Below, in pieces: positions 12,898-22,277 of a stretch of DNA of 64,000 bases. Position numbers and translations under genes: made by a program. This DNA comes from Xylophilus sp. Leaf220. GTDB taxonomy: Bacteria > Pseudomonadota > Gammaproteobacteria > Burkholderiales > Burkholderiaceae_C. Below the pieces are notes generated by a model, which searched no databases, was not told the DNA's origin, and worked only from the letters and a program-made list of their open reading frames with translations. Every line of letters starts with the position of its first letter. The first letter of the stretch is position 1. The DNA is taken from the NCBI RefSeq assembly GCF_001421705.1, contig NZ_LMKO01000012.1:228277-292276 (forward strand), read 5' to 3'.

Positions 12898-13122
12898 ATG
12901 AAATCGCTTCGTCTTGTCCGTGTGTCGTTTCTCGTCGCTGCAGCCGGTGCACTGAGCGGCTGCGTCGTCGCCCCGGTCGCCCCCGTCGGTTACTACGGTG
13001 GGCCGGCGTACTACCAGGCGGCGCCGGTCGTCGTAACACCCAGCATCGGCATCTGGGGCGGATCCGGCTATCGTGGCGGTGGGTATGGCTACGGCGGCTA
13101 TGGCCGGCGTGGCTGGCGCTAA
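12898..13122 (+). CDS. Small Gly/Tyr-rich lipoprotein
   Basis: A 74-residue exported protein. The N-terminus has positive residues, a hydrophobic core and a lipobox ending at LSGC (Cys22), so it should be lipid-anchored. The mature part is dominated by Gly, Tyr, Pro and Val and ends in a GYGGYGRRGWR tail. A good ribosome site (AAAGGAGA) lies just upstream of the ATG. No catalytic motif is visible and I cannot name a function. The next gene encodes a longer protein of the same kind, suggesting a paralogous pair. Confidence 0.8.
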   Translation: MKSLRLVRVSFLVAAAGALSGCVVAPVAPVGYYGGPAYYQAAPVVVTPSIGIWGGSGYRGGGYGYGGYGRRGWR

Positions 13123-13247
13123 GCCGCCGCGTAAATGCACGGCGGTCCGGCCGATGCGGAAAAAGCGCATGTGCCTACCCGGAGCCCTGGGTCCGCTGCC
13201 ATGCTGTCAGGACTGCGATGCACCGACGCATCGGTGAGGAGATTCGA

Positions 13248-13712
13248 ATGCACGTCAAATTCATCACCCGTTCCGTCCTGGCACTCGGCGTGGCGGCGGC
13301 ACTGGTCGGTTGCGTTGCGCCGCCGGTGGACAGCTACGGCTACGGCTATCCGTACGGCGGGGTCGGTTACTCCGAAACCGTGGTCGTACCGCCGCCGGCC
13401 TACGGCTATGGAGGATACGGTGCCTACGGCGGCGACTACGCCTATCCGCGCGGCTACTACTCCAATCCCGGCTACTACTATCCCCGCCCCGGGTATGGCG
13501 GTGGGCGTCCGTACGACCGGGGGCAGCCACCCCGCGCCGGGGACAACCGGCCTGCACCACCCGCCATGGCGCCCCCCGTGGGCCGCAGGCCCGATGCGGC
13601 GGACGTACCGCGGTTCAACCAGCCTTCCGGCCGGTCGGCTCCACCGGCGATGGCGGTACCACCGATGGATGGACGCAGGCCCGACGCGGCCGACGTGCCG
13701 TTCAATCGTTAA
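13248..13712 (+). CDS. Gly/Tyr/Pro-rich lipoprotein with C-terminal duplication
   Basis: A 154-residue predicted lipoprotein: signal peptide, lipobox LVGC (about Cys22), then a Tyr/Gly-rich low-complexity segment (GYGYPYGG, GYGGYGAYGGDYAY, YYYPRPGYGG) and a Pro-rich C-terminus. PPAMA followed by RRPDAADVP occurs twice near the C-terminus, a tandem duplication of about 30 residues. A GAGGAG ribosome site precedes the ATG. The stop codon abuts, without overlap, the stop of the convergent gene at 13713. Function is unknown; surface-exposed or envelope-associated roles are possible, based on composition alone. Confidence 0.8.
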   Translation: MHVKFITRSVLALGVAAALVGCVAPPVDSYGYGYPYGGVGYSETVVVPPPAYGYGGYGAYGGDYAYPRGYYSNPGYYYPRPGYGGGRPYDRGQPPRAGDNRPAPPAMAPPVGRRPDAADVPRFNQPSGRSAPPAMAVPPMDGRRPDAADVPFNR

Positions 13713-14144
13713 TCATCCGAAGGTCCGGAGACGTTCGCCGGCAGCAGCACGCGGTGGTTCGGGTCTGCACCACAGCCAGGCGAGCACGCCGTCCATGCAG
13801 CCGATCGCGAGCGATGCGATCCAGACCTGCCGAACTGTCAGAAGAACCACCGCAGCGCAGGCCGCCATCGCGATGCTGGCGCTCCATTTGGACCGACGGC
13901 TGACGTAGCCGCCCTGCTGCCACTGTTGCAACAAGGGGCCGAACACCGGATTGCGCATCAACCGGGCGTGCAGCGTCGGCGAACTGCGGGCGGCGGCCCA
14001 GGCCGCCAGGATCACGAAGACCGTGCTGGGCATGCCCGGTACCATCACCCCGATCACCGCCAGCACGAGGCACACCACGGCCATGGCATAGAGCAGCCAC
14101 CGCACCGGGGCGGGCGGCAGTGAACCGGGGGAGGGCAGGGTCAT
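13713..14144 (-). CDS. DUF454 (YbaN-like) inner-membrane protein
   Basis: A 143-residue membrane protein with the DUF454 pattern: a first hydrophobic segment (WLLYAMAVVCLVLAVIGV) running into MPGMPSTVFVILAAWAAARSSP, then RLMRNPVFGPLLQQWQQ and YVSRRSKW, and two further hydrophobic helices. The function of the family is not established. I chose the ATG at 14144, since upstream sequence in this frame lacks family similarity. It is convergent with the preceding lipoprotein gene, with no intergenic space. Confidence 0.85.
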   Translation of the reverse strand: MTLPSPGSLPPAPVRWLLYAMAVVCLVLAVIGVMVPGMPSTVFVILAAWAAARSSPTLHARLMRNPVFGPLLQQWQQGGYVSRRSKWSASIAMAACAAVVLLTVRQVWIASLAIGCMDGVLAWLWCRPEPPRAAAGERLRTFG

Positions 14145-14285
14145 GCGGGAGAGGTCGATCGGCCGGGGCCGCCACCGTCGGCGGCCGGTGCCGGCATTGT
14201 GCCTGCGCACCCTGGCCGGTCGGGCTATGCTCGGTACCTTTGATCCGAGGATGGCGCCGGCCCGGCCGGCACCCTCCGCACTCCC

Positions 14286-14831
14286 ATGGCCATCCGAGAA
14301 ATCCTCAAGATGGGCGATCTGCGCCTGTTGCGCGTGGCGCCCGCCGTACCGTCCGATGCGTTCGGAAGCGAAGCGCTGCATACGCTCGTCGCGGACATGT
14401 TCGAGACGATGCAGGCGGTCAACGGCGCCGGGCTGGCGGCGCCCCAGATCGGCGTCGACCTGCAACTGGTGATCTTCGGAACCGATGCGCCGAATGTCCG
14501 CTACCCGGATGCGCCGGTGGTGCCGCGCACGGTGCTGCTCAACCCGGTGATCGAACCGCTCGGCCCGGAGGAGGAAGACGGCTGGGAAGGCTGCCTGTCG
14601 GTGCCGGGCCTGCGGGGCGTGGTGCCGCGCTGGTCGCGCATTCGCTACAGCGGCGTCGATCCGCAGGGTTCGCCGATCGACCGTACGGTGGAAGGCTTCC
14701 ACGCCCGCGTGGTGCAGCACGAGTGCGATCACCTGGTCGGCAAGCTCTACCCGATGCGGGTGCGGGATTTCAGCCGGTTCGGCTTCACCGAGGTGCTGTT
14801 CCCCGGAATGGACCCGTCCGACGACGATTGA
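14286..14831 (+). CDS. def: Peptide deformylase
   Basis: Removes the formyl group from the N-terminal methionine of new proteins; a 181-residue metalloenzyme. All three signature motifs are present: [10 protein letters not shown] (motif 1), EGCLSVPG with the metal-binding Cys (motif 2) and QHECDHLVG with two metal-binding His and the catalytic Glu (motif 3). It stands alone rather than beside fmt, so it may be the second deformylase of the genome, as often seen in this group. Its stop overlaps an in-frame ATG of the next gene (TGATG), although I place that gene's start further downstream. Confidence 0.95.
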   Translation: MAIREILKMGDLRLLRVAPAVPSDAFGSEALHTLVADMFETMQAVNGAGLAAPQIGVDLQLVIFGTDAPNVRYPDAPVVPRTVLLNPVIEPLGPEEEDGWEGCLSVPGLRGVVPRWSRIRYSGVDPQGSPIDRTVEGFHARVVQHECDHLVGKLYPMRVRDFSRFGFTEVLFPGMDPSDDD

Positions 14832-14866
14832 TGTTCGACACGAACGACTTGCAGAAAGAAAACGCC

Positions 14867-15919
14867 ATGCCGCATTTCCGCCCACCTTCCTTTTCCCGAC
14901 AGGCTGTCTACGGCTTCGCCCTGGCGGCTGCCGCCGTGCTTTCCGCGCCTGCGGCGCACGCGGGCAAGACGCTCGACGCCGTCAAGCAGCGGGGCACGGT
15001 CAACTGCGGCGTGACCAACGGCGTGGCCGGCTTCTCGGCCCCCGACTCCAAGGGCGAATGGTCGGGCCTCGACGTCGACACCTGCCGCGCGGTGGCCGCG
15101 GCTGTCCTGGGCGACGCCAAAAAGGTCAATTTCGTGCCGCTCAACGCGCAACAGCGCTTCTCGGCGCTGCAGGCCGGCGAGATCGACATCCTGGCCCGCA
15201 ACACCAGCTGGACGCTCGCCCGCGACGCTTCGCTGGGCCTGCAGTTCACCACCATCACCTACTACGACGGCCAGGGTTTCCTGGTGCCGAAGAAGCTCAA
15301 GATCACCAGTGCCAAGCAGTTGAAGGGCGCCGAGATCTGCACCCAGTCGGGCACGACCAACGAGAAGAACGTCGCCGACTATTTCCGCGCCCAGAACATC
15401 AAGGTCAAGACGGTGGTGTTCGAGAACTTCGAGGCGGCGTTCAAGGCATTCTTCTCCGGCCGGTGCCAGGTCTTCACCACCGACGCGTCGGCCCTGGCAG
15501 GCCTGCGCAACAAGGAAGCCAAGAACCCCGACGACTACCTGATCCTGCCCGAGCTGATCTCGAAGGAACCGCTCGCACCCGCCGTGCGCCGGGGCGACGA
15601 CGAGTGGTTCACCATCGTGAAATGGGTGCCCAACGCGCTGATCGAAGCGGAAGAGTTGGGGCTGACCCAGGCCGGCGTGGACGCCGCCCGCACCGCCAGC
15701 CAGGACCCTGCGGCCCAGCGGCTGCTGGGCACCGGCGAAGACACCGGCAAGCTGTTGGGCCTGGACAAGGACTGGGCGTTCCGCGCGATCAAGGCGGTCG
15801 GCAACTACGGCGAGATGTTCGAGCGCAACGTGGGCCCGAAATCCGTTCTGCAGCTTCCGCGCGGGGTGAACCGGCTGTGGAACCAGGGTGGGCTGATGTA
15901 CGCACTGCCGGTGCGCTGA
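14867..15919 (+). CDS. Amino-acid ABC transporter periplasmic binding protein (AapJ/BztA type)
   Basis: A 350-residue periplasmic solute-binding protein for polar/general L-amino acids. Residues 1-33 are a signal peptide ending AHA-GK. The mature part starts TLDAVKQRGTVNCGV and shows the family 3 binding-protein pattern: GEWSGLDVDTCRAVAAAVLG, ARNTSWTLARDASLGL, GAEICTQSGTTNEKNVADYF and WFTIVKWVPNALIEAEELG. I prefer the ATG at 14867 with AGAAAGAA upstream; an in-frame ATG at 14831 would extend the signal peptide by 12 polar residues. It is followed by two permease genes of the same system. Confidence 0.93.
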   Translation: MPHFRPPSFSRQAVYGFALAAAAVLSAPAAHAGKTLDAVKQRGTVNCGVTNGVAGFSAPDSKGEWSGLDVDTCRAVAAAVLGDAKKVNFVPLNAQQRFSALQAGEIDILARNTSWTLARDASLGLQFTTITYYDGQGFLVPKKLKITSAKQLKGAEICTQSGTTNEKNVADYFRAQNIKVKTVVFENFEAAFKAFFSGRCQVFTTDASALAGLRNKEAKNPDDYLILPELISKEPLAPAVRRGDDEWFTIVKWVPNALIEAEELGLTQAGVDAARTASQDPAAQRLLGTGEDTGKLLGLDKDWAFRAIKAVGNYGEMFERNVGPKSVLQLPRGVNRLWNQGGLMYALPVR

Positions 15920-15977
15920 TGCAGGCAGCGCGCGCCGTGGCCGCATCGCGCCCGGTCGACCGGCCGAGGCGTCGGGC

Positions 15978-16970
15978 ATGAGCCGTCTGCCGCGCGCCAC
16001 GGTATGGGCCTGGGTGGTGCAGCTGCTCCTGCTGGCGGTGCTGCTGGCCGGCGTGGCCGCGCTGGTCGGCCATGCGTTCGAGGTGCTCCGGGCTCGCGGC
16101 ATCCGCTCGGGGTTCGATTTCCTGCTGCAGCCCGCGGGTTTCGAGGTGGGCGAGGGCTGGCTCGACTACGCGGCCGGCCAGCCGTTCTGGCGCGCCTTTC
16201 TCGCGGGCCTGGTCAACACGGTCCGCGCCGCGGTGCCGGCCGCGATGCTCGCGCTGGTGCTGGGCACGCTGCTCGGCATCGGCCGGCTGGCGCCGCACCT
16301 GCTGGTGCGCGGGATCTGCACCGCGTATGTCGAGGCGCTGCGCAACGTGCCGTTACTGGTGCAACTGCTGATGCTGTACTTCGCCCTTACCCAGTTGCTA
16401 CCGGATGCGAGCGAGGCGGTACAACTGCTGCCCGGCATCTGGATCAGCAAGAGCGGCCTGTCGCTGCCCTGGCCGGTGACCGAGGCCGGCAGCTGGTGGC
16501 CGCACGCCCTCGAATGGCCGGAGCGCACGGTGTTCAACGTCAGCGGCGGCGCGTCGCTCACGCCGGAGTACCTGGCGATCGTCTGGGCACTGGGCTTCTA
16601 CACCGCCGCCTTCGTGGCCGAGATCGTGCGGGCCGGGATCGCGTCGGTGTCGGACGGCCAGAACGACGCCGCACGGGCGATGGGGTTCACGCCGGTCCAG
16701 CAGCTGCGGGTGGTCGTGCTGCCGCAGGCCCTGCGCGTCATCGTGCCTGCGCTTACCAACCAGTTGCTGAGCCTGGTCAAGAACTCTTCGCTGGCGGTGG
16801 CGGTGGGTTATCCCGAACTGGTGTCGGTCGCCAACACGTCGCTCAACTCGACCGGACGGGCCTTCGAATGCATCGCGGTGGTGATGGCGGTGTACCTGCT
16901 GCTGTCGCTGCTGATTTCGGCGGTCATGAACTTCTACAACCGCCGGGTGGCGCTGCGGGGGTGGTCGTGA
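15978..16970 (+). CDS. Amino-acid ABC transporter permease (AapQ/BztB type)
   Basis: A 330-residue inner-membrane permease of the His/Glu/Gln/Arg/opine family. After an N-terminal helix and a periplasmic segment come helices with the family motif EALRNVPLLVQLLMLYF and the ATPase-coupling loop (EAA motif) DAARAMGFTPVQQLRVVVLPQALRVIVP, here near residues 230-258. It partners the upstream binding protein and the overlapping downstream permease; BztB/C-type systems also carry an enlarged N-terminal region like this one. Confidence 0.92.
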   Translation: MSRLPRATVWAWVVQLLLLAVLLAGVAALVGHAFEVLRARGIRSGFDFLLQPAGFEVGEGWLDYAAGQPFWRAFLAGLVNTVRAAVPAAMLALVLGTLLGIGRLAPHLLVRGICTAYVEALRNVPLLVQLLMLYFALTQLLPDASEAVQLLPGIWISKSGLSLPWPVTEAGSWWPHALEWPERTVFNVSGGASLTPEYLAIVWALGFYTAAFVAEIVRAGIASVSDGQNDAARAMGFTPVQQLRVVVLPQALRVIVPALTNQLLSLVKNSSLAVAVGYPELVSVANTSLNSTGRAFECIAVVMAVYLLLSLLISAVMNFYNRRVALRGWS

Positions 16971-18001
16971 GACGGCCGACGGCGGCGGTCGACTGGCGGG
17001 CCGATCTGTTCGGCGGCCCGGTGCGCAGCGCGTGCACTTTGGGGCTGGTCGCGGTCTTCCTCTGGATAGCTTGGCAGGCGATCGCATGGGGCGGCGTGGG
17101 CGCGGTGTTCCGGCCCGATGCCGAAGCCTGCCGGGCCGCCACCCACCATGCCTGCTGGGGCGTGATCGCCGAGAAATGGCGGTCGCTGCTGTTCGGCCGC
17201 TACCCGTTCGACCAGCAGTGGCGGCCAGCGACCGCCTTGGCCGTCCTGGTGGCTTTGCTGGCCGCGAGCGCGTGGCCCCGGTTCTGGCGCTGGCCGCTGG
17301 TACCCGCCTGGATCGCGGGCATCGCGTTGTTCGTGCTGCTCATGCGTGGCGGCTGGGGCGGGCTGGAGACGGTCCCGACCGGCAGATGGGGTGGCTTGCC
17401 CCTGACGGTGGCGCTGGCCGTCTTCTCGCTGGGCGCGGCATTTCCGATCGGGCTGGCGCTGGCGCTGGGCCGGCGGTCGCAACTGCCGGTGGTGCGCACC
17501 GTGTGCGCGAGCTACATCGAACTGATCCGCGGCGTGCCGCTGATCTCGGTCCTGTTCATGGCGTCGTTCCTGGTGCCGCTGCTGGTGCCGCAGGCCTTCC
17601 AGCCCGACGTGCTGCTGCGTGTGCTGACGGGCATGGCGCTGTTCACGGCAGCGTACCTGGCCGAGATTATCCGGGGCGGCCTGCAGGCGGTGCCGCGGGG
17701 GCAGGTCGACGCGGCCGTTGCCCTGGGCATGCGGCGCTGGCAGGTGCAGCGCACGGTGGTGCTGCCGCAGGCCCTGCGCATCGTGGTGCCGGCGCTCGTC
17801 AACGCGGTGATCGGCACCCTGAAGGACACCTCGCTGGTCACCGTGGTCGGTCTGTTCGAACTGACCGGTGCCCTGGGGCTGGCCCTGGGCGGCGACCCGG
17901 TGTGGCGGCCGTTCTACCTCGAGGGCTACCTGTTCCTCGCGGCCGTCTACTGGGTCATGTGCTTCGGGCTCTCGCGCTACGGCCGTTGGCTGGAGCGCTG
18001 A
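16967..18001 (+). CDS. Amino-acid ABC transporter permease (AapM/BztC type)
   Basis: The second permease subunit, 344 residues. ELIRGVPLISVLFMASF and the EAA loop DAAVALGMRRWQVQRTVVLPQ match the family. The start is the GTG at 16967, overlapping the previous stop codon by four bases (GTGA), which argues for coupling. No ATP-binding subunit (AapP) follows: the next gene is an unrelated minus-strand DoxX protein. The complex must borrow an ATPase encoded elsewhere or have lost it. Confidence 0.9.
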   Translation: MRRPTAAVDWRADLFGGPVRSACTLGLVAVFLWIAWQAIAWGGVGAVFRPDAEACRAATHHACWGVIAEKWRSLLFGRYPFDQQWRPATALAVLVALLAASAWPRFWRWPLVPAWIAGIALFVLLMRGGWGGLETVPTGRWGGLPLTVALAVFSLGAAFPIGLALALGRRSQLPVVRTVCASYIELIRGVPLISVLFMASFLVPLLVPQAFQPDVLLRVLTGMALFTAAYLAEIIRGGLQAVPRGQVDAAVALGMRRWQVQRTVVLPQALRIVVPALVNAVIGTLKDTSLVTVVGLFELTGALGLALGGDPVWRPFYLEGYLFLAAVYWVMCFGLSRYGRWLER

Positions 18002-18002
18002 G

Positions 18003-18018
18003 CACCGCTTTCGCGGTG
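18003..18018 (+). terminator. Short hairpin after the aapM-type gene
   Basis: CACCGC-TTTC-GCGGTG forms a perfect 6-bp stem directly after the stop codon. There is no U-run, so termination by this hairpin alone is doubtful; it may protect the mRNA 3' end. Confidence 0.4.
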
Positions 18019-18077
18019 AGAAGCCATGGGTCGGCGGTCTTGCGGGCCTGGCGCCCCGCCGCCGATGCAGCACGTGA

Positions 18078-18482
18078 TCAGTTCAGCTTGCCGCCGCTGC
18101 CGCCGACACTGAAGCGTCCTGCGCCGAGAAACGCCACTGCCAGCGCGCCGAAGAGGAACATGCCCTGCAGCTCGAGCTTCCAGCCGCCCATGTTGTTGAG
18201 CGCGCCGAAATCCTTCATGTGCGCCAGGAACAGCGCGAACAGCATGTTCACCACGATGATCCACGCCGCAGGGCGTGTGAAGATGCCCACGATCAGGAGC
18301 AGCGGCGCCACCACCTCGCCGATGTAGGCAAGGTAGGCCAGTTCGGCCGGCAGGCCGTGCGACGACAGCATGCCGGCGATGCCGCCCACGCCGGAGCCGA
18401 TCTTGGCGATGCCGTGCAGCAGGATGAGAATGCCCACGCTCAGGCGCAGGACGAGCTTGCCGGTGTCTTCGGAACGGACCAT
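18078..18482 (-). CDS. DoxX-family membrane protein
   Basis: A 134-residue four-helix membrane protein of the DoxX family. LRLSVGILILLHGIAKIGSG is the first helix with the family HGxxK motif, followed by YIGEVVAPLLLIVGIFTR and MLFALFLAHMKDFG. DoxX relatives are linked to quinone-dependent redox or sulfur metabolism, but most are uncharacterised, and nothing here narrows it. AGGGGA upstream of the ATG at 18482 supports the start. It is divergent from rfbB, with 333 bp between them. Confidence 0.85.
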   Translation of the reverse strand: MVRSEDTGKLVLRLSVGILILLHGIAKIGSGVGGIAGMLSSHGLPAELAYLAYIGEVVAPLLLIVGIFTRPAAWIIVVNMLFALFLAHMKDFGALNNMGGWKLELQGMFLFGALAVAFLGAGRFSVGGSGGKLN

Positions 18483-18815
18483 GTGAATTTCCCCTAGGCT
18501 TGTGTGTTGTACGGCGCGCGTTGTCGCGTGCCTCGTGTGGCGCACCGACGGGCAAACGATGTGCCCATGCGCCACAGGGCGCGACCATAGCGCAAACCGC
18601 AGGGGTTCGGGAAGGGCCCGCGCCATGCCGGAGCACGACGCTCCTCGCAGGCTGCGGCACGAGGAGCGGTGTTTACAATCCCGGCACGCCGTGCGTATCC
18701 CAGTCCAGCTTTTTCGCGCCCTCGTGAACACGCAAGCGTCGGACCACCCACCGGATGCGCGTCGAAGCCATGGCGGTCTACCGCCATACGCTCATAGACA
18801 TCAGGACTTAGCGAC
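18483..18815. other. Divergent interval between doxX-like gene and rfbB
   Basis: 333 bp without a credible gene. A -10-like TACAAT at 18674-18679 on the plus strand is the best candidate for the rfb operon promoter, implying a leader of about 130 nt. I see no convincing -35 or riboswitch fold. Confidence 0.4.
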
Positions 18816-19892
18816 ATGACGATTTTGGTGACCGGCGGAGCCGGTTTCATTGGTGCGAACTTTGTGCTCGACTGGGTCGATGCGACCGACGAAACCGTCG
18901 TCAACCTCGACAAACTGACCTATGCGGGCAACCTGCAGAACCTCGCAGGCATCGACGGAAATGCGCGGCACGTCTTCGTGCAGGGCGATATCGGCGACCG
19001 CGCTTTGATGGACGGCCTGTTGCGGCAACACCGGCCCCGCGCCGTGCTCAACTTCGCGGCCGAGAGCCATGTCGACCGTTCGATCCACGGGCCGGGCGAT
19101 TTCATCCAGACCAACGTGGTCGGTACCTTCCATCTGCTGGAATCGGTACGCGCCTACTGGGCTTCGCTCGACGCGCCGGAAGCCGCTTCTTTCCGCTTGC
19201 TGCACGTGTCGACCGACGAGGTGTACGGCACCCTGGGCGCGGCCGATCCGGCCTTCACCGAAACCCACCGCTACGAGCCCAACAGCCCCTACAGCGCGAG
19301 CAAGGCCGCCAGCGACCATCTGGTCCGCGCCTGGCACCACACCTACGGCCTGCCGGTGCTCACCACCAACTGCAGCAACAACTACGGCCCTTTCCACTTC
19401 CCGGAGAAGCTGATCCCGCTGGTGATCACCAACGCGCTGGCGGGCAAACCCCTGCCGATCTACGGCGACGGCCTGCAGGTGCGCGACTGGCTCTACGTGC
19501 GCGACCATTGCAGCGCGATCCGCCGCGTGCTCGAGGCCGGACAGCTGGGCGAAACCTACAACGTCGGCGGCTGGAACGAGAAAGCCAACATCGAGATCGT
19601 GCGCACCATCTGCGCGCTGCTGGACGAACTGCGCCCCCGCACCGACGGCAAGCCCTACGCCGAGCAGATCACCTATGTGAAGGACCGCCCGGGCCACGAC
19701 CGCCGTTACGCGATCGACGCCCGCAAGATCGAGCGCGAGCTGGGATGGAAGCCGGCCGAAACCTTCGACACCGGCATCCGCAAGACGGTGCAGTGGTACC
19801 TGGACCATGCCCAGTGGGTCGCCGACGTGCAGACCGGTGCGTACCGCGACTGGGTCGCGCAGCAGTACGCGCCGGCGGCGGTGTCCGCGTGA
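18816..19892 (+). CDS. rfbB: dTDP-glucose 4,6-dehydratase
   Basis: Second step of dTDP-L-rhamnose synthesis: converts dTDP-glucose to dTDP-4-keto-6-deoxyglucose. The 358-residue extended SDR has the NAD-binding [10 protein letters not shown] at its N-terminus, [17 protein letters not shown] with the family Asp-Glu pair, and [10 protein letters not shown] with the catalytic Tyr/Lys. First gene of an rfbBDAC operon; its TGA overlaps the rfbD ATG (TGATG). Confidence 0.97.
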   Translation: MTILVTGGAGFIGANFVLDWVDATDETVVNLDKLTYAGNLQNLAGIDGNARHVFVQGDIGDRALMDGLLRQHRPRAVLNFAAESHVDRSIHGPGDFIQTNVVGTFHLLESVRAYWASLDAPEAASFRLLHVSTDEVYGTLGAADPAFTETHRYEPNSPYSASKAASDHLVRAWHHTYGLPVLTTNCSNNYGPFHFPEKLIPLVITNALAGKPLPIYGDGLQVRDWLYVRDHCSAIRRVLEAGQLGETYNVGGWNEKANIEIVRTICALLDELRPRTDGKPYAEQITYVKDRPGHDRRYAIDARKIERELGWKPAETFDTGIRKTVQWYLDHAQWVADVQTGAYRDWVAQQYAPAAVSA

Positions 19893-20785
19893 TGCGCATC
19901 ATGCTCCTGGGCAGCTCGGGGCAGGTGGGCTGGGAACTGCAACGCAGCCTGGCGCCGTTGGGCGATGTGACGGTACTGCCGCGCAGCGCCGCCGACCTCG
20001 AGAGCCCAGACTTGCTGACCGAAGCGGTGCGCGCCGTACGACCCGACGTGATCGTGAACGCCGCCGCCCACACCGCCGTCGACAAGGCGGAAAGCGAAGC
20101 GGAGCGCGCGCACCGCATCAATGCCGAGGCGCCCGGCGTGCTGGGACACGAGGCAGCACGCCTGGGCGCGCTGCTGGTGCACTACAGCACCGACTACGTC
20201 TTCGACGGCGGAGGTACCCGAGCCTGGTCGGAAGCGGATGTGACCGGCCCACTGTCGGTGTACGGCAGCACCAAGCTCGAGGGCGAGCAGCGCATCCAGG
20301 CCAGCGGCTGCCGGCACCTGATCTTCCGCACCAGCTGGGTGTATGCCGCGCGCGGTGGCAACTTCGCCAAGACCATGCTGCGGCTGGCCCGCGATCGGAG
20401 CCGGCTGACGGTCATCGACGACCAGTGGGGCGCCCCGACCGGCGCCGACCTGATCGCGGACGTGACGGCGCATGCGATCCGTGCCGTGGAACACCACGGC
20501 GCGCCTGCCGGGCTGTACCACCTGGTCGCCGGCGGCGAGACGACCTGGCACGGCTACGCTTCCCACGTCATCGCGCAGGCGCGGCGGCTGCAGCCCGACG
20601 TGCCGCTGGCCGTCGAGGACATCGCGGCGGTGCCGACCAGCGCGTTTCCGACGCCCGCCCGCCGTCCCGCCAATTCGCGCATGGACACCACGCGCCTGCA
20701 ACAGGCTTACAAGCTGACGCTGCCTGCATGGCAGACCGGCGTCGACCGGATGCTGGCCGAGATCCTGGAGACTTCGAACCGATGA
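19892..20785 (+). CDS. rfbD: dTDP-4-dehydrorhamnose reductase
   Basis: Last step of dTDP-L-rhamnose synthesis, NAD(P)H-dependent reduction of the 4-keto group. 297 residues; N-terminal [10 protein letters not shown] dinucleotide site, [21 protein letters not shown] and the YGSTKLEGE catalytic Tyr/Lys motif. Overlaps rfbB by one base and rfbA by four, so translation is probably coupled along the operon. Confidence 0.96.
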   Translation: MRIMLLGSSGQVGWELQRSLAPLGDVTVLPRSAADLESPDLLTEAVRAVRPDVIVNAAAHTAVDKAESEAERAHRINAEAPGVLGHEAARLGALLVHYSTDYVFDGGGTRAWSEADVTGPLSVYGSTKLEGEQRIQASGCRHLIFRTSWVYAARGGNFAKTMLRLARDRSRLTVIDDQWGAPTGADLIADVTAHAIRAVEHHGAPAGLYHLVAGGETTWHGYASHVIAQARRLQPDVPLAVEDIAAVPTSAFPTPARRPANSRMDTTRLQQAYKLTLPAWQTGVDRMLAEILETSNR

Positions 20786-21672
20786 CCACACAACGCAAAG
20801 GCATCGTGCTGGCGGGGGGCTCTGGCACCCGCCTGCACCCGGCCACCCTGGCGATCAGCAAGCAGCTGCTGCCGGTCTACGACAAGCCGATGATCTACTA
20901 CCCGCTGAGCACGCTGATGCTGGCGGGTATCCGCGACATCCTGATCATCAGCACGCCGCAGGACACGCCGCGCTTCCAGCAGCTGCTGGGCGACGGGGCC
21001 CAGTGGGGCCTGAACTTGCAGTACGCGGTGCAGCCCAGCCCGGACGGCCTGGCCCAGGCGTTCATCATCGGCGAGCAGTTCCTGGCCGGTGCGCCGAGCG
21101 CGCTGGTGCTGGGCGACAACATCTTCCACGGACACGACTTCCAGGTGCTGCTCGAAGACGCGGATGCCCGCCGGGCGGGTGCGACGGTGTTCGCCTACCA
21201 CGTGCAGGACCCCGAGCGTTACGGCGTGGTGGATTTCGACGCGGAAGGCCGCGCTACCAGCATCGAGGAAAAGCCGGCGAAGCCCAAGAGCCAGTACGCG
21301 GTGACCGGCCTCTACTTCTACGACGAGCAGGTGGTGGACGTGGCCAAGGCTGTCAAGCCGAGCGCCCGCGGCGAGCTGGAGATCACGGCCGTCAACCAGC
21401 ACTACCTCGAGAACCAGGCGCTCAACGTGCAGATCATGCAGCGCGGCTATGCCTGGCTCGACACCGGCACGCACGAAAGTCTGCTGGAGGCCGGCCAGTT
21501 CATCGCCACTCTGGAACAGCGCCAGGGTTTGAAGATCGCCTGCCCCGAAGAGATCGCATGGCGCAACGGCTTCATCACCGCTGAACAATTCGAGCGGCTC
21601 GCCCAGCCGCTGACCAAGAACGGCTACGGCCAGTACATGCTGCGCCTGCTGAAGGAAAAGATCGTCAAATGA
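20782..21672 (+). CDS. rfbA: Glucose-1-phosphate thymidylyltransferase
   Basis: First step of the pathway: glucose-1-phosphate plus dTTP gives dTDP-glucose. 296 residues, typical length. [31 protein letters not shown] is the nucleotide-binding region (residues 7-37), with VLGDNIFHG (metal-binding Asp) and EEKPAKPKS further on. ATGA overlaps on both sides. The product feeds rfbB in this same operon. Confidence 0.97.
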   Translation: MTTQRKGIVLAGGSGTRLHPATLAISKQLLPVYDKPMIYYPLSTLMLAGIRDILIISTPQDTPRFQQLLGDGAQWGLNLQYAVQPSPDGLAQAFIIGEQFLAGAPSALVLGDNIFHGHDFQVLLEDADARRAGATVFAYHVQDPERYGVVDFDAEGRATSIEEKPAKPKSQYAVTGLYFYDEQVVDVAKAVKPSARGELEITAVNQHYLENQALNVQIMQRGYAWLDTGTHESLLEAGQFIATLEQRQGLKIACPEEIAWRNGFITAEQFERLAQPLTKNGYGQYMLRLLKEKIVK

Positions 21673-22217
21673 AGGTCATCGCCACGTCCATCCCCGAAGT
21701 CGTGATCCTGGAGCCGAAAGTCTTCGGCGACGCAAGAGGTTTCTTCTTCGAGAGCTTCAACCACCGCGCGTTCGAGGCCGCGGTCGGGCATACGGTCTCG
21801 TTCGTGCAGGACAACCACAGCCGCAGCGCGCAAGGCGTTCTGCGTGGCCTGCACTACCAGCTGCGCCAGGCGCAAGGCAAGCTGGTGCGCGTGGTGCGCG
21901 GAACGGTGTACGACGTGGCGGTGGACATCCGCAAGCAGTCGAAGACATTCGGCCAGTGGGTCGGGGCGGAGTTGAGCGAAGAGAACCAGCGCCAGATGTG
22001 GGTCCCACCGGGATTCGCGCACGGCTTCCTGGTGACCAGCGAATCGGCGGATTTTCTCTACAAGACGACCGACTACTACGCGCCGGAGTTCGAGCGCTGC
22101 ATCGCCTGGAACGATCCCGAACTTGCGATTCCGTGGCCGCTCCAGGGTGTCGAGGCCAAGCTTTCCGGCAAGGATTCCGCCGCACCCCGTTTCGGCGATG
22201 CCGAAGTCTTCGAATAA
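21669..22217 (+). CDS. rfbC: dTDP-4-dehydrorhamnose 3,5-epimerase
   Basis: Third step, epimerising C3 and C5 of the keto-sugar. 182 residues. [18 protein letters not shown] carries the catalytic His, [11 protein letters not shown] and [11 protein letters not shown] are family motifs, and [19 protein letters not shown] closes the active site. The four genes together supply activated L-rhamnose for lipopolysaccharide or exopolysaccharide; no glycosyltransferase follows, so the polymer locus is elsewhere. Confidence 0.97.
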   Translation: MKVIATSIPEVVILEPKVFGDARGFFFESFNHRAFEAAVGHTVSFVQDNHSRSAQGVLRGLHYQLRQAQGKLVRVVRGTVYDVAVDIRKQSKTFGQWVGAELSEENQRQMWVPPGFAHGFLVTSESADFLYKTTDYYAPEFERCIAWNDPELAIPWPLQGVEAKLSGKDSAAPRFGDAEVFE

Positions 22218-22251
22218 CGTTGCGGCCGCAGCGGTTGCGGCCTGCCACGGG

Positions 22252-22277
22252 CTGATCCGGGCGTTGTCCCGGATCAG
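22252..22277. terminator. Perfect 10-bp hairpin between convergent rfbC and glnD
   Basis: CTGATCCGGG at 22252-22261 pairs exactly with 22268-22277 around a 6-nt loop. The right arm includes the glnD stop codon (22274-22276). There are no T-runs, so it is a candidate bidirectional 3'-end structure rather than a textbook terminator. Confidence 0.5.

Noticed and set aside
13702-14885. Long minus-strand frame suggesting a 390-residue protein upstream of the DUF454 gene
   Set aside because: Only the part from the ATG at 14144 resembles a family; the rest is antisense to def.
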